In this document: positions 1-8,139 of the stretch, in pieces | How positions within the stretch are numbered: the stretch's first letter is position 1 | How the letters are laid out: every line of letters begins with the position of its first letter | DNA from: Oceanihabitans iliipiscarium | Lineage (GTDB): Bacteria; Bacteroidota; Bacteroidia; Flavobacteriales; Flavobacteriaceae | NCBI RefSeq assembly: GCF_042686125.1 | Contig: NZ_JBHUOV010000001.1 | Location: forward strand, 372,001-436,000 | Reading direction: 5' to 3' | Length of the DNA stretch: 64,000 nt | Notes under the pieces: model-generated | What the model was told of the DNA's origin: nothing | Databases searched by the model: none | What the model saw: the letters and a program-made list of their open reading frames with translations, nothing else | Translations under genes and position numbers: made by a program

Positions 1-62
1 AACAAAAGGTTTTTTTCAAAGAATATTTAAGTCTAAATAAATAGTGTTTGAAAGGTTTAATT

Positions 63-91
63 AAAGCTAGATGAGAATCTAGCTTTTTTTT
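63..91 (+). terminator. Intrinsic terminator of the gene left of the window
   Basis: A perfect 10-bp stem (AAAGCTAGAT at 63-72, ATCTAGCTTT at 77-86) with a GAGA tetraloop runs into T residues up to 91. This is a classic rho-independent terminator for a plus-strand gene that ends outside the window. Confidence 0.85.
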
Positions 92-130
92 ATTAAATTT
101 AGATATCAACTTATTTAACACACTAAAAAT

Positions 131-610
131 ATGTCAGACGAAAAAAGTTTAAGCGATGACCTAGATGATATGCTAGGAAGTGCAAAAGAAGGTGCAAAAA
201 AGGCAGCAGATAAAGCTGGAGAATTTGCCGAAGAAGCCAAAGAAAAGGCTAAAGATTTTGCCAATGAAGCAAAAGAAGCTGCTAGTGAATTTGCTGGCGA
301 CGCAAAAGAAATATTAAGTGACGGGAAAAATGTAGCAATAATTGCTCATATCACTATTATTGGTTGGGTTATTGCACTAGTAATGAATAGTGGTGATAAG
401 AAAACTGAGTTAGGGTCTTTTTATATAAGACAAATGCTAGGCTTAGGTTTATGTAGTTTAATTCTTAGTTTTATTCCAGCTATTGGTTGGATAATTTCCT
501 TAGTATTCGTAGTTCTTTGGATTATAAGTTTAATTGGCTCTTTAAGTGGTGAGAAAAAACTAACACCAGTTTTAGGTCAATATTTTCAAGATTGGTTTAA
601 ATCACTTTAA
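131..610 (+). CDS. Small membrane protein with Ala/Lys-rich helical N-terminus (DUF4870/YtxH-like)
   Basis: A 159-residue protein of unknown function. Residues 1 to about 65 are charged, rich in Ala, Lys and Glu, and show an 11-residue-like AKEKAKDFANEAKE periodicity typical of long amphipathic helices (YtxH or LEA-like). The C-terminal half holds two or three hydrophobic segments (around 66-82, 98-118 and 120-138), with a short charged loop (GDKKTELGSFYIRQ) resembling DUF4870 or so-called import component proteins. The ATG at 131 follows an A-rich leader, and a terminator hairpin lies right after the stop, so the gene looks monocistronic. A stress or membrane role is only a guess. Confidence 0.8.
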   Translation: MSDEKSLSDDLDDMLGSAKEGAKKAADKAGEFAEEAKEKAKDFANEAKEAASEFAGDAKEILSDGKNVAIIAHITIIGWVIALVMNSGDKKTELGSFYIRQMLGLGLCSLILSFIPAIGWIISLVFVVLWIISLIGSLSGEKKLTPVLGQYFQDWFKSL

Positions 611-619
611 AACATTTAT

Positions 620-650
620 AAAGCCAGAAAAACACATTCTGGTTTTATTT
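620..650 (+). terminator. Intrinsic terminator after the small membrane protein gene
   Basis: CCAGAA (624-629) pairs with TTCTGG (637-642) around a 7-nt loop. A/T flanks extend the stem and a T-rich tail follows. It sits 13 bases after the upstream stop codon. Confidence 0.65.
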
Positions 651-664
651 TAAAATATATAATC

Positions 665-700
665 GTAATATTGCAATATTACTATATTGTTGTATATTTA
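665..700 (+). promoter_or_regulatory. Promoter with palindromic ArsR-type operator
   Basis: A perfect 18-bp palindrome spans 665-682 (GTAATATTGCAATATTAC). A Bacteroidetes-like promoter overlaps it: TTG at 671-673, 19 bases of spacing, then TATATTTA at 693-700, one mismatch from TAnnTTTG. The -33 element lies inside the palindrome, so a bound dimer would block the sigma factor. The position directly upstream of the arsR-like gene makes this its likely autoregulatory operator. The palindrome is seen directly; its role is inferred. Confidence 0.7.
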
Positions 701-717
701 CATCAAAACTACACCTT

Positions 718-1044
718 ATGGGAACATCAAAATTTAATATTCATGATGCAGACGTTAACTATTTAGCTAAAGTCGCAAAAGTATTTAGTCATCCAGCACG
801 TGTTGCAATTATTAGATATATAAGCTGTTGTGATTCTGGATGCATCTGTAATGATATTGTAAATGAAATTGGACTGGCACAACCAACGATTTCTCAACAC
901 CTAAGTGAAATCAAAAAAATTGGACTCCTCAATCAAACTGCCAAAGGAAAAAGCTTAGGGTACTCCATTAATGCCGAAAAACTTAATGAGTGCAGACGTA
1001 TTATAAATGACTTTTTTGTAAAAACACAAATCAATTGTTGCTAA
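718..1044 (+). CDS. ArsR/SmtB-family metalloid-responsive repressor
   Basis: A 108-residue winged-helix regulator. Residues about 18-80 carry the ArsR-family pattern: a helix with SHPARVAII, then a recognition region AQPTISQHLSEIKKIGLL. Cysteines cluster at CCDSGCIC (about 37-44), just before the DNA-binding helix, and the protein ends in Cys-Cys. Both could form an As(III)/Sb(III)-type thiolate site, although the spacing differs from the classic E. coli ArsR CVC motif. It should be a dimer that leaves the operator when metal binds. It is followed 49 bases later by a DUF6428-like gene, a pairing common in Bacteroidetes arsenic loci. No arsenite pump or arsenate reductase is next to it. Confidence 0.88.
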   Translation: MGTSKFNIHDADVNYLAKVAKVFSHPARVAIIRYISCCDSGCICNDIVNEIGLAQPTISQHLSEIKKIGLLNQTAKGKSLGYSINAEKLNECRRIINDFFVKTQINCC

Positions 1045-1093
1045 AGTCAAAGGCGTATTATATTCATTCTCTCAGATCTAAAACATAATAACT

Positions 1094-1603
1094 ATGAAAA
1101 CTCAAGAATTTTTAAACCTATTAGCAGGACATTCTAACAAATCATTATTATTTGAATATACTCCAGGGAGTTATGTAGGTGCAAATTATCATATTACAGA
1201 AGTCAAACATATTACGGTTGACTCTGTTGATTGTGGTGCGCAAACTGACTCTTGGAAGGAAACCATTGTTCAGCTTTGGGAAAGTCCTTTAGAAAAAGGA
1301 AAGACAGACTACATGTCTGTTCTTAAAGCCCAAGGTATTTTAAACAAGGTTGCAAAAATGAAAGCTTTTGTTAAAGATGCTGAAATTAAAATTGAGTATA
1401 GTAATTCCAATTTTCATACTGCACAACTATTTGTTAATGATTATGAAATACAAGGCAATAACTTAATCATTAGGTTAGCCATTGAAAAAACTGACTGTAA
1501 AGCAAAAGAGATTTGTGGTGTTCCTGAAGCTATCATTAATACTGCTGAAAAAATAGTAGAAAAAGCTGAGGCTTGCTGCTCACCAGAAAGTAGTTGTTGT
1601 TAA
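1094..1603 (+). CDS. DUF6428-like protein of arsenic loci, Cys-rich C-terminus
   Basis: A 169-residue cytosolic protein with no signal peptide or membrane segment. The N-terminal part (roughly 1-115), with phrases such as LFEYTPGSYVGANYHITEVK and QLWESP, matches what I recall of the DUF6428 family found beside arsR genes. The biochemical role of that family is not known to me. The C-terminus carries many cysteines (CKAKEICG, then EACCSPESSCC at the very end), suggesting thiol binding of a metalloid. It probably shares a transcript with the upstream regulator. The next gene is convergent, so the unit ends here. Confidence 0.7.
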   Translation: MKTQEFLNLLAGHSNKSLLFEYTPGSYVGANYHITEVKHITVDSVDCGAQTDSWKETIVQLWESPLEKGKTDYMSVLKAQGILNKVAKMKAFVKDAEIKIEYSNSNFHTAQLFVNDYEIQGNNLIIRLAIEKTDCKAKEICGVPEAIINTAEKIVEKAEACCSPESSCC

Positions 1604-1691
1604 GATAAAGTGTAATTAAAACCCTTTACAACAAAAAATGAAATTAAAGACTCTTGTAAATCTTTTGTCGAAACGTATTTATCTTAAGGAT

Positions 1692-3506
1692 TTACTCACT
1701 TTCTTCATTAGAAAACTTACGTTCTAATTCGGCTTGAAACTCTTCCATTACTGGACGTACTGTGCTTTCGGGTAAGTCGGCGATTTTAATATACATCAAT
1801 CCGTCAACAGCATTATTAAACATTGGATCAACATTAAAAGCAACTAGCTTTGCATTCTGCTTAATATATTTTTTAAGTAAGACAGGAAGGCGTAATGCGC
1901 CTGGTTCGACTTCATCAATAATCTTATCGAATTTATTTAAATCCGCTTCAGCCTCATCAAACACAAAGTCTTTATCAGCATCTTTTAGCTTTACCTTAAA
2001 TTCCTTTTTTGGGTGTACATATTGAGCCACATAAGGATCGTAGTAATGTGATTTCATAAACTCAATCATAAGCGATTTAGAAAAATTAGAAAACTGATTA
2101 CTAATACTTACGCCTCCAATTAAAAATTTATGCTCTGGATAACGCAGAGTTGTATGTACAATCCCTTTCCAAAGTAAAAACAAAGGCATCGGTTTTTGCT
2201 GATAGCTTTTAATGATAAACGCGCGACCCATTTCTATAGACTGGCTCATCATTTTGTGAAGCTCAGGTTCAAATCTGAATAAATCTTGAAGATAAAATCC
2301 GTCTATACCATATTGTGTGAATATTTTTGAACCCAGACCCATTCTATAAGCGCCAGCAATTTGATTTGTATCAGTATCCCAGAGAAACATGTGGTGATAA
2401 TAATTATCAAAATGATCTAAATCGATAGCTTCATTGGTCCCTTCTCCTACCTCTCTAAAAGTAATCTCTCTTAATCGACCAATTTCATGCAGTATGTTTG
2501 GAATCTTATCAGCAGGTGTTAAAAAGACTTCGTAATTTTTACTTATTAAGAGTCTAAAATCATCTTGACGCAGAGCTTCAACCTCCTTAATCATAGTCTG
2601 CGTATTTCCAGGTGTAGCTATACTTTTGGGAGGTTTAGGTGGTGTCTTTAAAGTGTTTGTAAGGTTGTCTAAAATTTTTGGCTTGTCTTCAAAAGCATGA
2701 GAAAGCATATACGTTTTTCGCCTTAAGAATTCTGAAAAACCATCAATAGTTTCATGTTCTTTTTGATCATTGACACTAATAGGTCGACCAATTCTTACTT
2801 TTATCGTTCTTCGCTTTTGAGTTAAGAGTTCTGAAGGTAATTTAGCGGTTCTAAAGGTGTCGCTTATTCTAGATAATTTATAAAACAATTTAGAATTTTT
2901 AGCATGAAAATAAATAGGAACTATAGGCACTTCAGCTTTTTTTATGAGCTTAATTGCTGTCTCTTCCCAAGGTTTATCAACAACTAACTTGCCATCTTTA
3001 TAAGTTGATACTTCACCTGCAGGAAAAACACCAAGAGGATGGCCTTCACGCAAATGCATAATGGCATTTTTAAAACCTGCAACACTAGACTTGACATCCT
3101 TTCTATCTTCAAAAGGGTTAACAGGCATAATGTAAGGTTTCATAGGTTCAATACGATGTAGTAAAAAATTGGCTATAATTTTAAAATCTTGCCTTTGCTC
3201 TAGCATCAATTTTAAAAGTAAAATTCCATCAATCCCTCCAAGTGGATGGTTAGAAATCGTAATATAAGCGCCTTCTTTAGGTAAGCGTTTTAAATCTTCT
3301 TCTGGTATTTCAAATTTTATTTTGAATTCGCCTAAAATAGCTTCTAAAAACTCCAAGTCTTTTAAATGCTTATTTCTGCTATAAATCCTATTTAATGTAG
3401 AGATTTTTAGGACTTTCATGAGCATCCATCCAAAAAATGTGCCTAGAAACCCATACTTATCTGCATGGATTGCTTTTGAGACTTCTTTGGCTGTTACTAG
3501 ACTCAT
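1692..3506 (-). CDS. Bifunctional acyltransferase: PlsC-like plus GNAT N-acyltransferase (OlsF/GlsF-like)
   Basis: 604 residues with two acyltransferase domains. The N-terminal domain (about 50-270) is lysophosphatidate-acyltransferase-like, with the catalytic NHPLGGIDG motif near residue 86 and a FPAGEVS motif near 160. The C-terminal domain (about 320-540) looks like the GNAT-type N-acyltransferase seen in OlsB and hemolysin-like proteins (LREITFREVGEGTN, YRMGLG). This order matches bifunctional OlsF/GlsF enzymes, which N-acylate ornithine or glycine and then O-acylate the product to make phosphorus-free aminolipids. The amino acid used here cannot be read from sequence. A TACATTTG -7-like element (minus strand, 3529-3536) lies in the 38-base gap after the aspartate kinase gene, so it may have its own promoter. 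Confidence 0.8.
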   Translation of the reverse strand: MSLVTAKEVSKAIHADKYGFLGTFFGWMLMKVLKISTLNRIYSRNKHLKDLEFLEAILGEFKIKFEIPEEDLKRLPKEGAYITISNHPLGGIDGILLLKLMLEQRQDFKIIANFLLHRIEPMKPYIMPVNPFEDRKDVKSSVAGFKNAIMHLREGHPLGVFPAGEVSTYKDGKLVVDKPWEETAIKLIKKAEVPIVPIYFHAKNSKLFYKLSRISDTFRTAKLPSELLTQKRRTIKVRIGRPISVNDQKEHETIDGFSEFLRRKTYMLSHAFEDKPKILDNLTNTLKTPPKPPKSIATPGNTQTMIKEVEALRQDDFRLLISKNYEVFLTPADKIPNILHEIGRLREITFREVGEGTNEAIDLDHFDNYYHHMFLWDTDTNQIAGAYRMGLGSKIFTQYGIDGFYLQDLFRFEPELHKMMSQSIEMGRAFIIKSYQQKPMPLFLLWKGIVHTTLRYPEHKFLIGGVSISNQFSNFSKSLMIEFMKSHYYDPYVAQYVHPKKEFKVKLKDADKDFVFDEAEADLNKFDKIIDEVEPGALRLPVLLKKYIKQNAKLVAFNVDPMFNNAVDGLMYIKIADLPESTVRPVMEEFQAELERKFSNEESE

Positions 3507-3544
3507 CTATAATTAGTTTTTAGGAATACAAATGTAATAAATGT

Positions 3545-4795
3545 TTATTTGACAACGATTTGAACTGTTGCTTGTGTTAATTGCTTTAAAAGTACTGTTT
3601 TATCTTGTTCTAATTGCCTGATTGCGCTATCATTATAATGCCTAATTGTATATAAGGATACATTTTCATTATAAGTGACTCTAAATTTTGCTTTTAAGTG
3701 TTGTAATAGTTTATCAAGGTTATTGTAAATATTATCAACACATACTGAAAAACTTATAGCAGAGTTTTGAATCACATCGACTTTCATTTTATATAAATGT
3801 AATAAGCTAAAAATTTCGCTAATATTCTCTTCTACAATATAAGAGAAATCTAATGAGGATAGTGAAATTAGTACTTGATTTTTCTTCACAATAAAACAAG
3901 GAACATGAGGTTCTAGTCCAACACCTTTACTAACTTCTGTGCCACTAGCTTCGGGATTTAAAAAAGACTTAACATATAACGGAATTTCCTTGCGTTGAAG
4001 TGGCTGTAGGGTTTTTGGATGTATAACAGAAGCACCATAAAAAGCCAACTCAATAGCTTCACGATAAGAGATCTTGTGAAGTAATTGCGGATTCTCAAAA
4101 TAGCGTGGATCTGCATTTAAAACCCCTGGAACATCTTTCCAAATCGTAACACTTTCAGCATTTAAACAATAGGCAAAAATAGCAGCCGTGTAATCGCTTC
4201 CTTCTCTGCCTAATGTAGTTACAAAGTTATTGGCATCACTTCCAATGAAGCCTTGTGTAATATTTAAAACCTTAGTATCTAATTGAGAGGTTATGAGCTT
4301 TTGAGTCGTTTCCCAATTAACATTTGCGCGCCTGTAATAATTATCGGTTTTAATATAATCTCTTACATCTAACCAGTTGTTTTTTAATCCAACATAATCT
4401 AAGTAGGCACTAATAATAGTTGTAGAAACTAACTCGCCATATCCTATAGTTTGATCGTAAACAAAATTATAATCTGGCGATTTATTTTTACTTAAAAACA
4501 CGTCTAATTCGGAGAATATTTTTGCGACTTGATGATAAACATTGTGATTTTCATTTTCAAATAGATCAATTAAAATCGCATTATGAAATTTCTTGACGTC
4601 TTGAATAGCGCTTTGCAATTCTTCCTTATTATTAAAATATTTGTCAATAATATTTTCAATGGCATTGGTCGTTTTTCCCATTGCAGAAACGACTACTAAC
4701 GTGTTTTTATAGCCTACTTTCTTTAGCGTTTGAACTAGTTTTTTGATGCCATTTGCATCTTTAACTGAAGCTCCACCAAACTTAAATACCTTCAT
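3545..4795 (-). CDS. Monofunctional aspartate kinase
   Basis: 416 residues. It phosphorylates L-aspartate, the first step toward Lys, Thr and Met. The N-terminus MKVFKFGGASV is the hallmark nucleotide-binding KFGG[TA]S motif. TLGREGSDYTAA (about 205-216) and a WKDVPG segment are typical of the kinase core. Residues about 300-416 should hold two ACT-like regulatory domains, though that stretch is divergent. There is no homoserine dehydrogenase domain. The start overlaps the end of the upstream GNAT gene by 4 bases (ATGA type), implying translational coupling. Confidence 0.9.
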   Translation of the reverse strand: MKVFKFGGASVKDANGIKKLVQTLKKVGYKNTLVVVSAMGKTTNAIENIIDKYFNNKEELQSAIQDVKKFHNAILIDLFENENHNVYHQVAKIFSELDVFLSKNKSPDYNFVYDQTIGYGELVSTTIISAYLDYVGLKNNWLDVRDYIKTDNYYRRANVNWETTQKLITSQLDTKVLNITQGFIGSDANNFVTTLGREGSDYTAAIFAYCLNAESVTIWKDVPGVLNADPRYFENPQLLHKISYREAIELAFYGASVIHPKTLQPLQRKEIPLYVKSFLNPEASGTEVSKGVGLEPHVPCFIVKKNQVLISLSSLDFSYIVEENISEIFSLLHLYKMKVDVIQNSAISFSVCVDNIYNNLDKLLQHLKAKFRVTYNENVSLYTIRHYNDSAIRQLEQDKTVLLKQLTQATVQIVVK

Positions 4796-5271
4796 ATTTT
4801 TGATAAATAATCTTTAATTCCTTGTTCGCTTAATTGCACAACATCCCAATCACGAAGTACTTTTGCTCCTTTCTTTTCATAAAAAGCAATTGCAGGTTCA
4901 TTCCAATCAATAACTTCCCAATTAATTCGTTTTACACCAAGTGCATGTCCATACTTTACAACTTGATTTAACAACAACGTTCCTAAACCTTGTCCTCTAA
5001 ATTTTTCACTTACAATTAAATCTTCTAAGTGTAAAATTTTACCTTTCCAAGTAGAATACCTATTATAAACCAAAGCCATTCCTACTATATCATTTTCATT
5101 TTCAGCCACAAAACATTTAAAGGCTGGTTGTGTATTAAATCCGTCTTTTTGTAAATCATTAACTGTCACTTCAACTTCATGAGGTTCTTTTTCAAAATCT
5201 GCTAATTCTTTAATTAAATCTAGAATTTGTCCTGCATCATTTTTTGTTGCTTCACGAATTAAAAAGTTCAT
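4792..5271 (-). CDS. GNAT N-acetyltransferase, diamine acetyltransferase-like
   Basis: A 159-residue single-domain GNAT protein. The acetyl-CoA pyrophosphate-binding loop is RGQGLGTLLL (about 94-103), preceded by LEDLIVSEKFRG and followed by NWEVIDWNEPAIAFYEKKGA. That pattern is characteristic of the spermidine/spermine N1-acetyltransferase-like subgroup, so an amine or amino acid substrate is plausible but unproven. It is first in a minus-strand unit and overlaps the aspartate kinase gene by 4 bases. A perfect TAnnTTTG-type -7 element (TATATTTG, minus strand, 5288-5295) sits just upstream. Confidence 0.88.
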   Translation of the reverse strand: MNFLIREATKNDAGQILDLIKELADFEKEPHEVEVTVNDLQKDGFNTQPAFKCFVAENENDIVGMALVYNRYSTWKGKILHLEDLIVSEKFRGQGLGTLLLNQVVKYGHALGVKRINWEVIDWNEPAIAFYEKKGAKVLRDWDVVQLSEQGIKDYLSKI

Positions 5272-5389
5272 ATCTATAATTTGCTACCAAATATAACTAA
5301 AGCCAATTATTTAAATCTATTAAACTTATACGAAAACAAGATAATTTAACAAAAAATACGATATTTGTAAAAATCAATTGCAAGTTATA

Positions 5390-6394
5390 ATGTCTAGAAA
5401 AAACCAAACTTTAGGTGAATTTATTATTGAAAACCAATCTTCTTTTAAATACACCTCTGGTGAATTATCTAGGCTTATAAACTCCATTCGATTAGCAGCA
5501 AAAGTAGTTAACCATGAAGTGAATAAAGCAGGCTTGGTAGATATTATTGGTGCAGCTGGAGATACAAATATTCAAGGTGAAGACCAGCAAAAGTTAGATG
5601 TTTATGCTAACGAAAAGTTTATACAAACCATGACTAAAAGAAATATTGTTTGTGGTATTGCTAGTGAAGAAGAAGATCATTTTGTTGCAATTAACAGTCA
5701 AGATGAAAACAATCAAAACAAATACATTGTTTTAATTGATCCTTTAGATGGCTCTTCAAATATTGATGTAAATGTTTCTGTTGGTACTATTTTTTCAATT
5801 TATAGACGTGTAACTCCTGTAGGAACTCCAGTTACTATGGATGATTTTTTACAAAAAGGAAGCCAACAAGTCGCTGCTGGTTATATTATTTATGGCACTT
5901 CAACCATGATTGTTTACAGCACTGGAGATGGTGTAAATGGATTTACCTTAAACCCAGCTATTGGCACCTTTTATTTGTCACATCCAAACATGCAATTTCC
6001 AGAAGATGGTAAAATTTATTCGGTAAATGAAGGGAACTATATTCATTTTCCTCAAGGTGTAAAAAACTATATAAAGTATTGCCAAATGGAAGAAGGCGAC
6101 AGGCCTTATACTAGTAGATATATTGGTTCATTAGTTTCAGATTTTCACAGAAACATGATTAAAGGAGGAATTTATATGTATCCTAAAAGTTCTAAAAAAT
6201 CTGATGGAAAATTACGTCTACTATACGAATGTAATCCTATGGCTTATCTTGCTGAACAAGCTAATGGAAAAGCCAGTAATGGCTTTCAAAGAATTTTAGA
6301 TATTCAGCCAACAGAACTTCATCAACGTGTGCCTTTTTTCTGTGGCAGCAAAAATATGGTAGAAAAAGCTGAAGAATTCATGCAAAAGCCTTAA
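5390..6394 (+). CDS. fbp: Class I fructose-1,6-bisphosphatase
   Basis: 334 residues. It removes the 1-phosphate of fructose-1,6-bisphosphate in gluconeogenesis. The metal-binding signature DPLDGSSNID is intact near residue 118, an upstream EEED cluster supplies more ligands, and the substrate-binding stretch GGIYMYP with KLRLLYECNPMAYLAEQ is near the C-terminus. The ATG at 5390 is preferred over an in-frame TTG at 5378, because family members begin close to MSRKNQTLGEF. GATATTTG at 5360-5367 is one mismatch from a Bacteroidetes -7 box. Confidence 0.96.
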   Translation: MSRKNQTLGEFIIENQSSFKYTSGELSRLINSIRLAAKVVNHEVNKAGLVDIIGAAGDTNIQGEDQQKLDVYANEKFIQTMTKRNIVCGIASEEEDHFVAINSQDENNQNKYIVLIDPLDGSSNIDVNVSVGTIFSIYRRVTPVGTPVTMDDFLQKGSQQVAAGYIIYGTSTMIVYSTGDGVNGFTLNPAIGTFYLSHPNMQFPEDGKIYSVNEGNYIHFPQGVKNYIKYCQMEEGDRPYTSRYIGSLVSDFHRNMIKGGIYMYPKSSKKSDGKLRLLYECNPMAYLAEQANGKASNGFQRILDIQPTELHQRVPFFCGSKNMVEKAEEFMQKP

Positions 6395-6455
6395 CAATAA
6401 TAGTTTAAGCCTATATTTTTTATTATTTTTGTAGTTCTGCATTAACTGAAAAACA

Positions 6456-6815
6456 ATGGCAAAAAACAAATCAACAACATCAAAAGAAAAAATCATCCAA
6501 ACTACAGATGCATCCTCAAAAATAGATGCTATCAAACAACTCATTTTTGGAGAAAACATTCAAGCTTATGAAACTGAGTTTGAAGCTGTTAAAAGTGATA
6601 TCCTTTCAAAAAAACAAGAACTCGAGAATTTAATTGATGAGATCAGAAAAGAATTACTTCAAAATATTGATAATTTAAGCACAGACATTAATATTAGAAT
6701 TACTGATCTTGAAAACACTCTCAACGATAAAACAGATCGTCTTGATGAAAAGAAATTAGACCGAAAACTACTTGGTGAATTATTAATGAATCTTGGTGAA
6801 AAAATAAGTAAGTAA
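6456..6815 (+). CDS. Coiled-coil protein of a small-GTPase signalling operon
   Basis: A 119-residue soluble protein I do not recognise. From about residue 35 to the end it is heptad-like, Glu/Lys/Leu-rich helix (ETEFEAVKSDILSKKQELEN), so a coiled coil is likely. The first 25 residues are polar and probably disordered. There is no signal peptide. It lies 61 bases after fbp and 17 bases before the next coiled-coil gene. It heads a four-gene unit ending in a Ras-like GTPase and a hybrid histidine kinase, so it may be a scaffold or adaptor for them (inference). Confidence 0.75.
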   Translation: MAKNKSTTSKEKIIQTTDASSKIDAIKQLIFGENIQAYETEFEAVKSDILSKKQELENLIDEIRKELLQNIDNLSTDINIRITDLENTLNDKTDRLDEKKLDRKLLGELLMNLGEKISK

Positions 6816-6832
6816 TTTAAATTACAAAACTT

Positions 6833-7651
6833 ATGAATCAGGAAGATAAACTTAAAATACTTAAAGACATCTTACTCACAGATGAGCGCGAGTATGCCTC
6901 TTCTATTCATGAAAAAATTAAAATTCTCGAAGACACAATAAATCAACAGCCTAACTTATCTGAAAAAGTTGATCCTATAATTGAGGAAAAATTAAATGAA
7001 TTTATTAAAGAAATTCCTGATACTTTAGGTCCTACAATCACTGAGGCTTTAAAAAATGAAATTAAAAACTCACAAGATGCAGTCGTTGAAGCCTTGTACC
7101 CTATTTTAGGGAGAATGATAAAAAAATACATCCAAAATGAATTTAAATTGTTATCTGAAAAAATTAACTCTCAAATAAACAACACCTTTTCATTTAAAAG
7201 TTTTAAACGAAAATTTAAAGCTAAAACTTATGGTGTTAGTGAAGCCGATTTAATTTTACAAGACCAACTAAAACCTAAACTTGAACAGTTTATGGTTATA
7301 GAAAAAGGATCTGGTTTATTGGTTTCAACCTATTCAAAAACAAATACCATTGAAGAAGATATGGTTGCTGGAATGCTAACAGCAATTAAGAGCTTTGTTG
7401 AAGATGCATTTAATGAAAAAAATCAGGATTTAGAACTCATTGAATATGAAACCTATAGCATTCATATTCAAAATTTTTCTTCATATTATATTGCTGTAGT
7501 GATTTCTGGCATATTTAATGCTAATGATAAGAATGTACTAGAAGATAAATTATTAGATTTTGCGCAAAACATAATCAATAAAACAGATTTAAGCAATTCA
7601 AAATCTTTAACCGAAAAATTAAAAGCCTATTTCACTAATGAATACCTCTAA
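6833..7651 (+). CDS. Coiled-coil protein with roadblock/longin-like C-terminus, GTPase partner candidate
   Basis: 272 residues. Residues 1-125 are helical and charged, probably coiled coil. Residues about 150-260 look like a compact alpha/beta domain. It starts with a core strand around IEKGSGLLVSTYS, continues with EEDMVAGMLTAIKSFVEDAF, and ends with SIHIQNFSSYYIAVVISGIF. The order strand, GLLV, AGMLTAI helix, then strands resembles roadblock/LC7 or longin-type domains that regulate small GTPases, as MglB does for MglA. This is pattern recognition, not a profile hit. The gene overlaps the downstream GTPase gene by 14 bases, so the two are probably made in fixed ratio. Confidence 0.72.
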   Translation: MNQEDKLKILKDILLTDEREYASSIHEKIKILEDTINQQPNLSEKVDPIIEEKLNEFIKEIPDTLGPTITEALKNEIKNSQDAVVEALYPILGRMIKKYIQNEFKLLSEKINSQINNTFSFKSFKRKFKAKTYGVSEADLILQDQLKPKLEQFMVIEKGSGLLVSTYSKTNTIEEDMVAGMLTAIKSFVEDAFNEKNQDLELIEYETYSIHIQNFSSYYIAVVISGIFNANDKNVLEDKLLDFAQNIINKTDLSNSKSLTEKLKAYFTNEYL

Positions 7652-8126
7652 AAAAATTGTTTTATTAGGTCATTTTGGTGTTGGAAAATCCTCACTAATT
7701 AGACGCTTTGTAGAAAACACTTTTACCGACCATTATAAAGTAACTATTGGCGTTCATATTTTCAAAAAAGAAGTCGAAATTTCTAATAACGAACAAGTCT
7801 CTCTTATTATTTGGGATTTAGAAGGCAATGATGATATCACTAATACAAGGCCTTCTTATTTACTAGGCACTAGTGGTTTTATTTATGTTTTTGATTTAAC
7901 TCGTCCTACAACTTATGAGCAATTAGAAAACGATTTGAATTACATTAAAACAAACCATCCTAACATTCCTATTAAAGTCGTTGGCAACAAAACTGACATG
8001 GTAACACAAAGCTTTATTAAGCAAAACAGCGCGTTTTTTAAGCCCTTTGTCGATTTTTATACAAGTGCTAAAACTGGGACTAAAGTTGAAGAACTTTTTT
8101 CTACTTTAGCTAAAGACCTAATTTAA
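7638..8126 (+). CDS. Ras/Rab-like small GTPase
   Basis: A 162-residue minimal GTPase with all G motifs: G1 GHFGVGKSS (about 11-19), a G2 threonine in KVTIG (about 37), G3 WDLEG, G4 NKTD (about 117-120) and G5 TSAK (about 142-145). The position equivalent to catalytic Gln61 of Ras, right after the G3 glycine (WDLEGND versus WDTAGQE), is Asn. That suggests slow intrinsic hydrolysis and need for a GAP. There is no lipidation motif. The upstream overlap with a roadblock-like gene and the hybrid kinase gene 13 bases downstream suggest a GTPase switch coupled to phosphorelay signalling. Bacterial Ras-like GTPases control polarity and motility in Myxococcus; no such role is shown here. Confidence 0.88.
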   Translation: MNTSKKIVLLGHFGVGKSSLIRRFVENTFTDHYKVTIGVHIFKKEVEISNNEQVSLIIWDLEGNDDITNTRPSYLLGTSGFIYVFDLTRPTTYEQLENDLNYIKTNHPNIPIKVVGNKTDMVTQSFIKQNSAFFKPFVDFYTSAKTGTKVEELFSTLAKDLI

Positions 8127-8139
8127 TAATTCACAGGCA

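Noticed and set aside
5378..5389. TTG-started extension of fbp by four codons
   Set aside because: An ATG at 5390 starts exactly at the family-typical N-terminus, and the extension has no homologous-looking residues.
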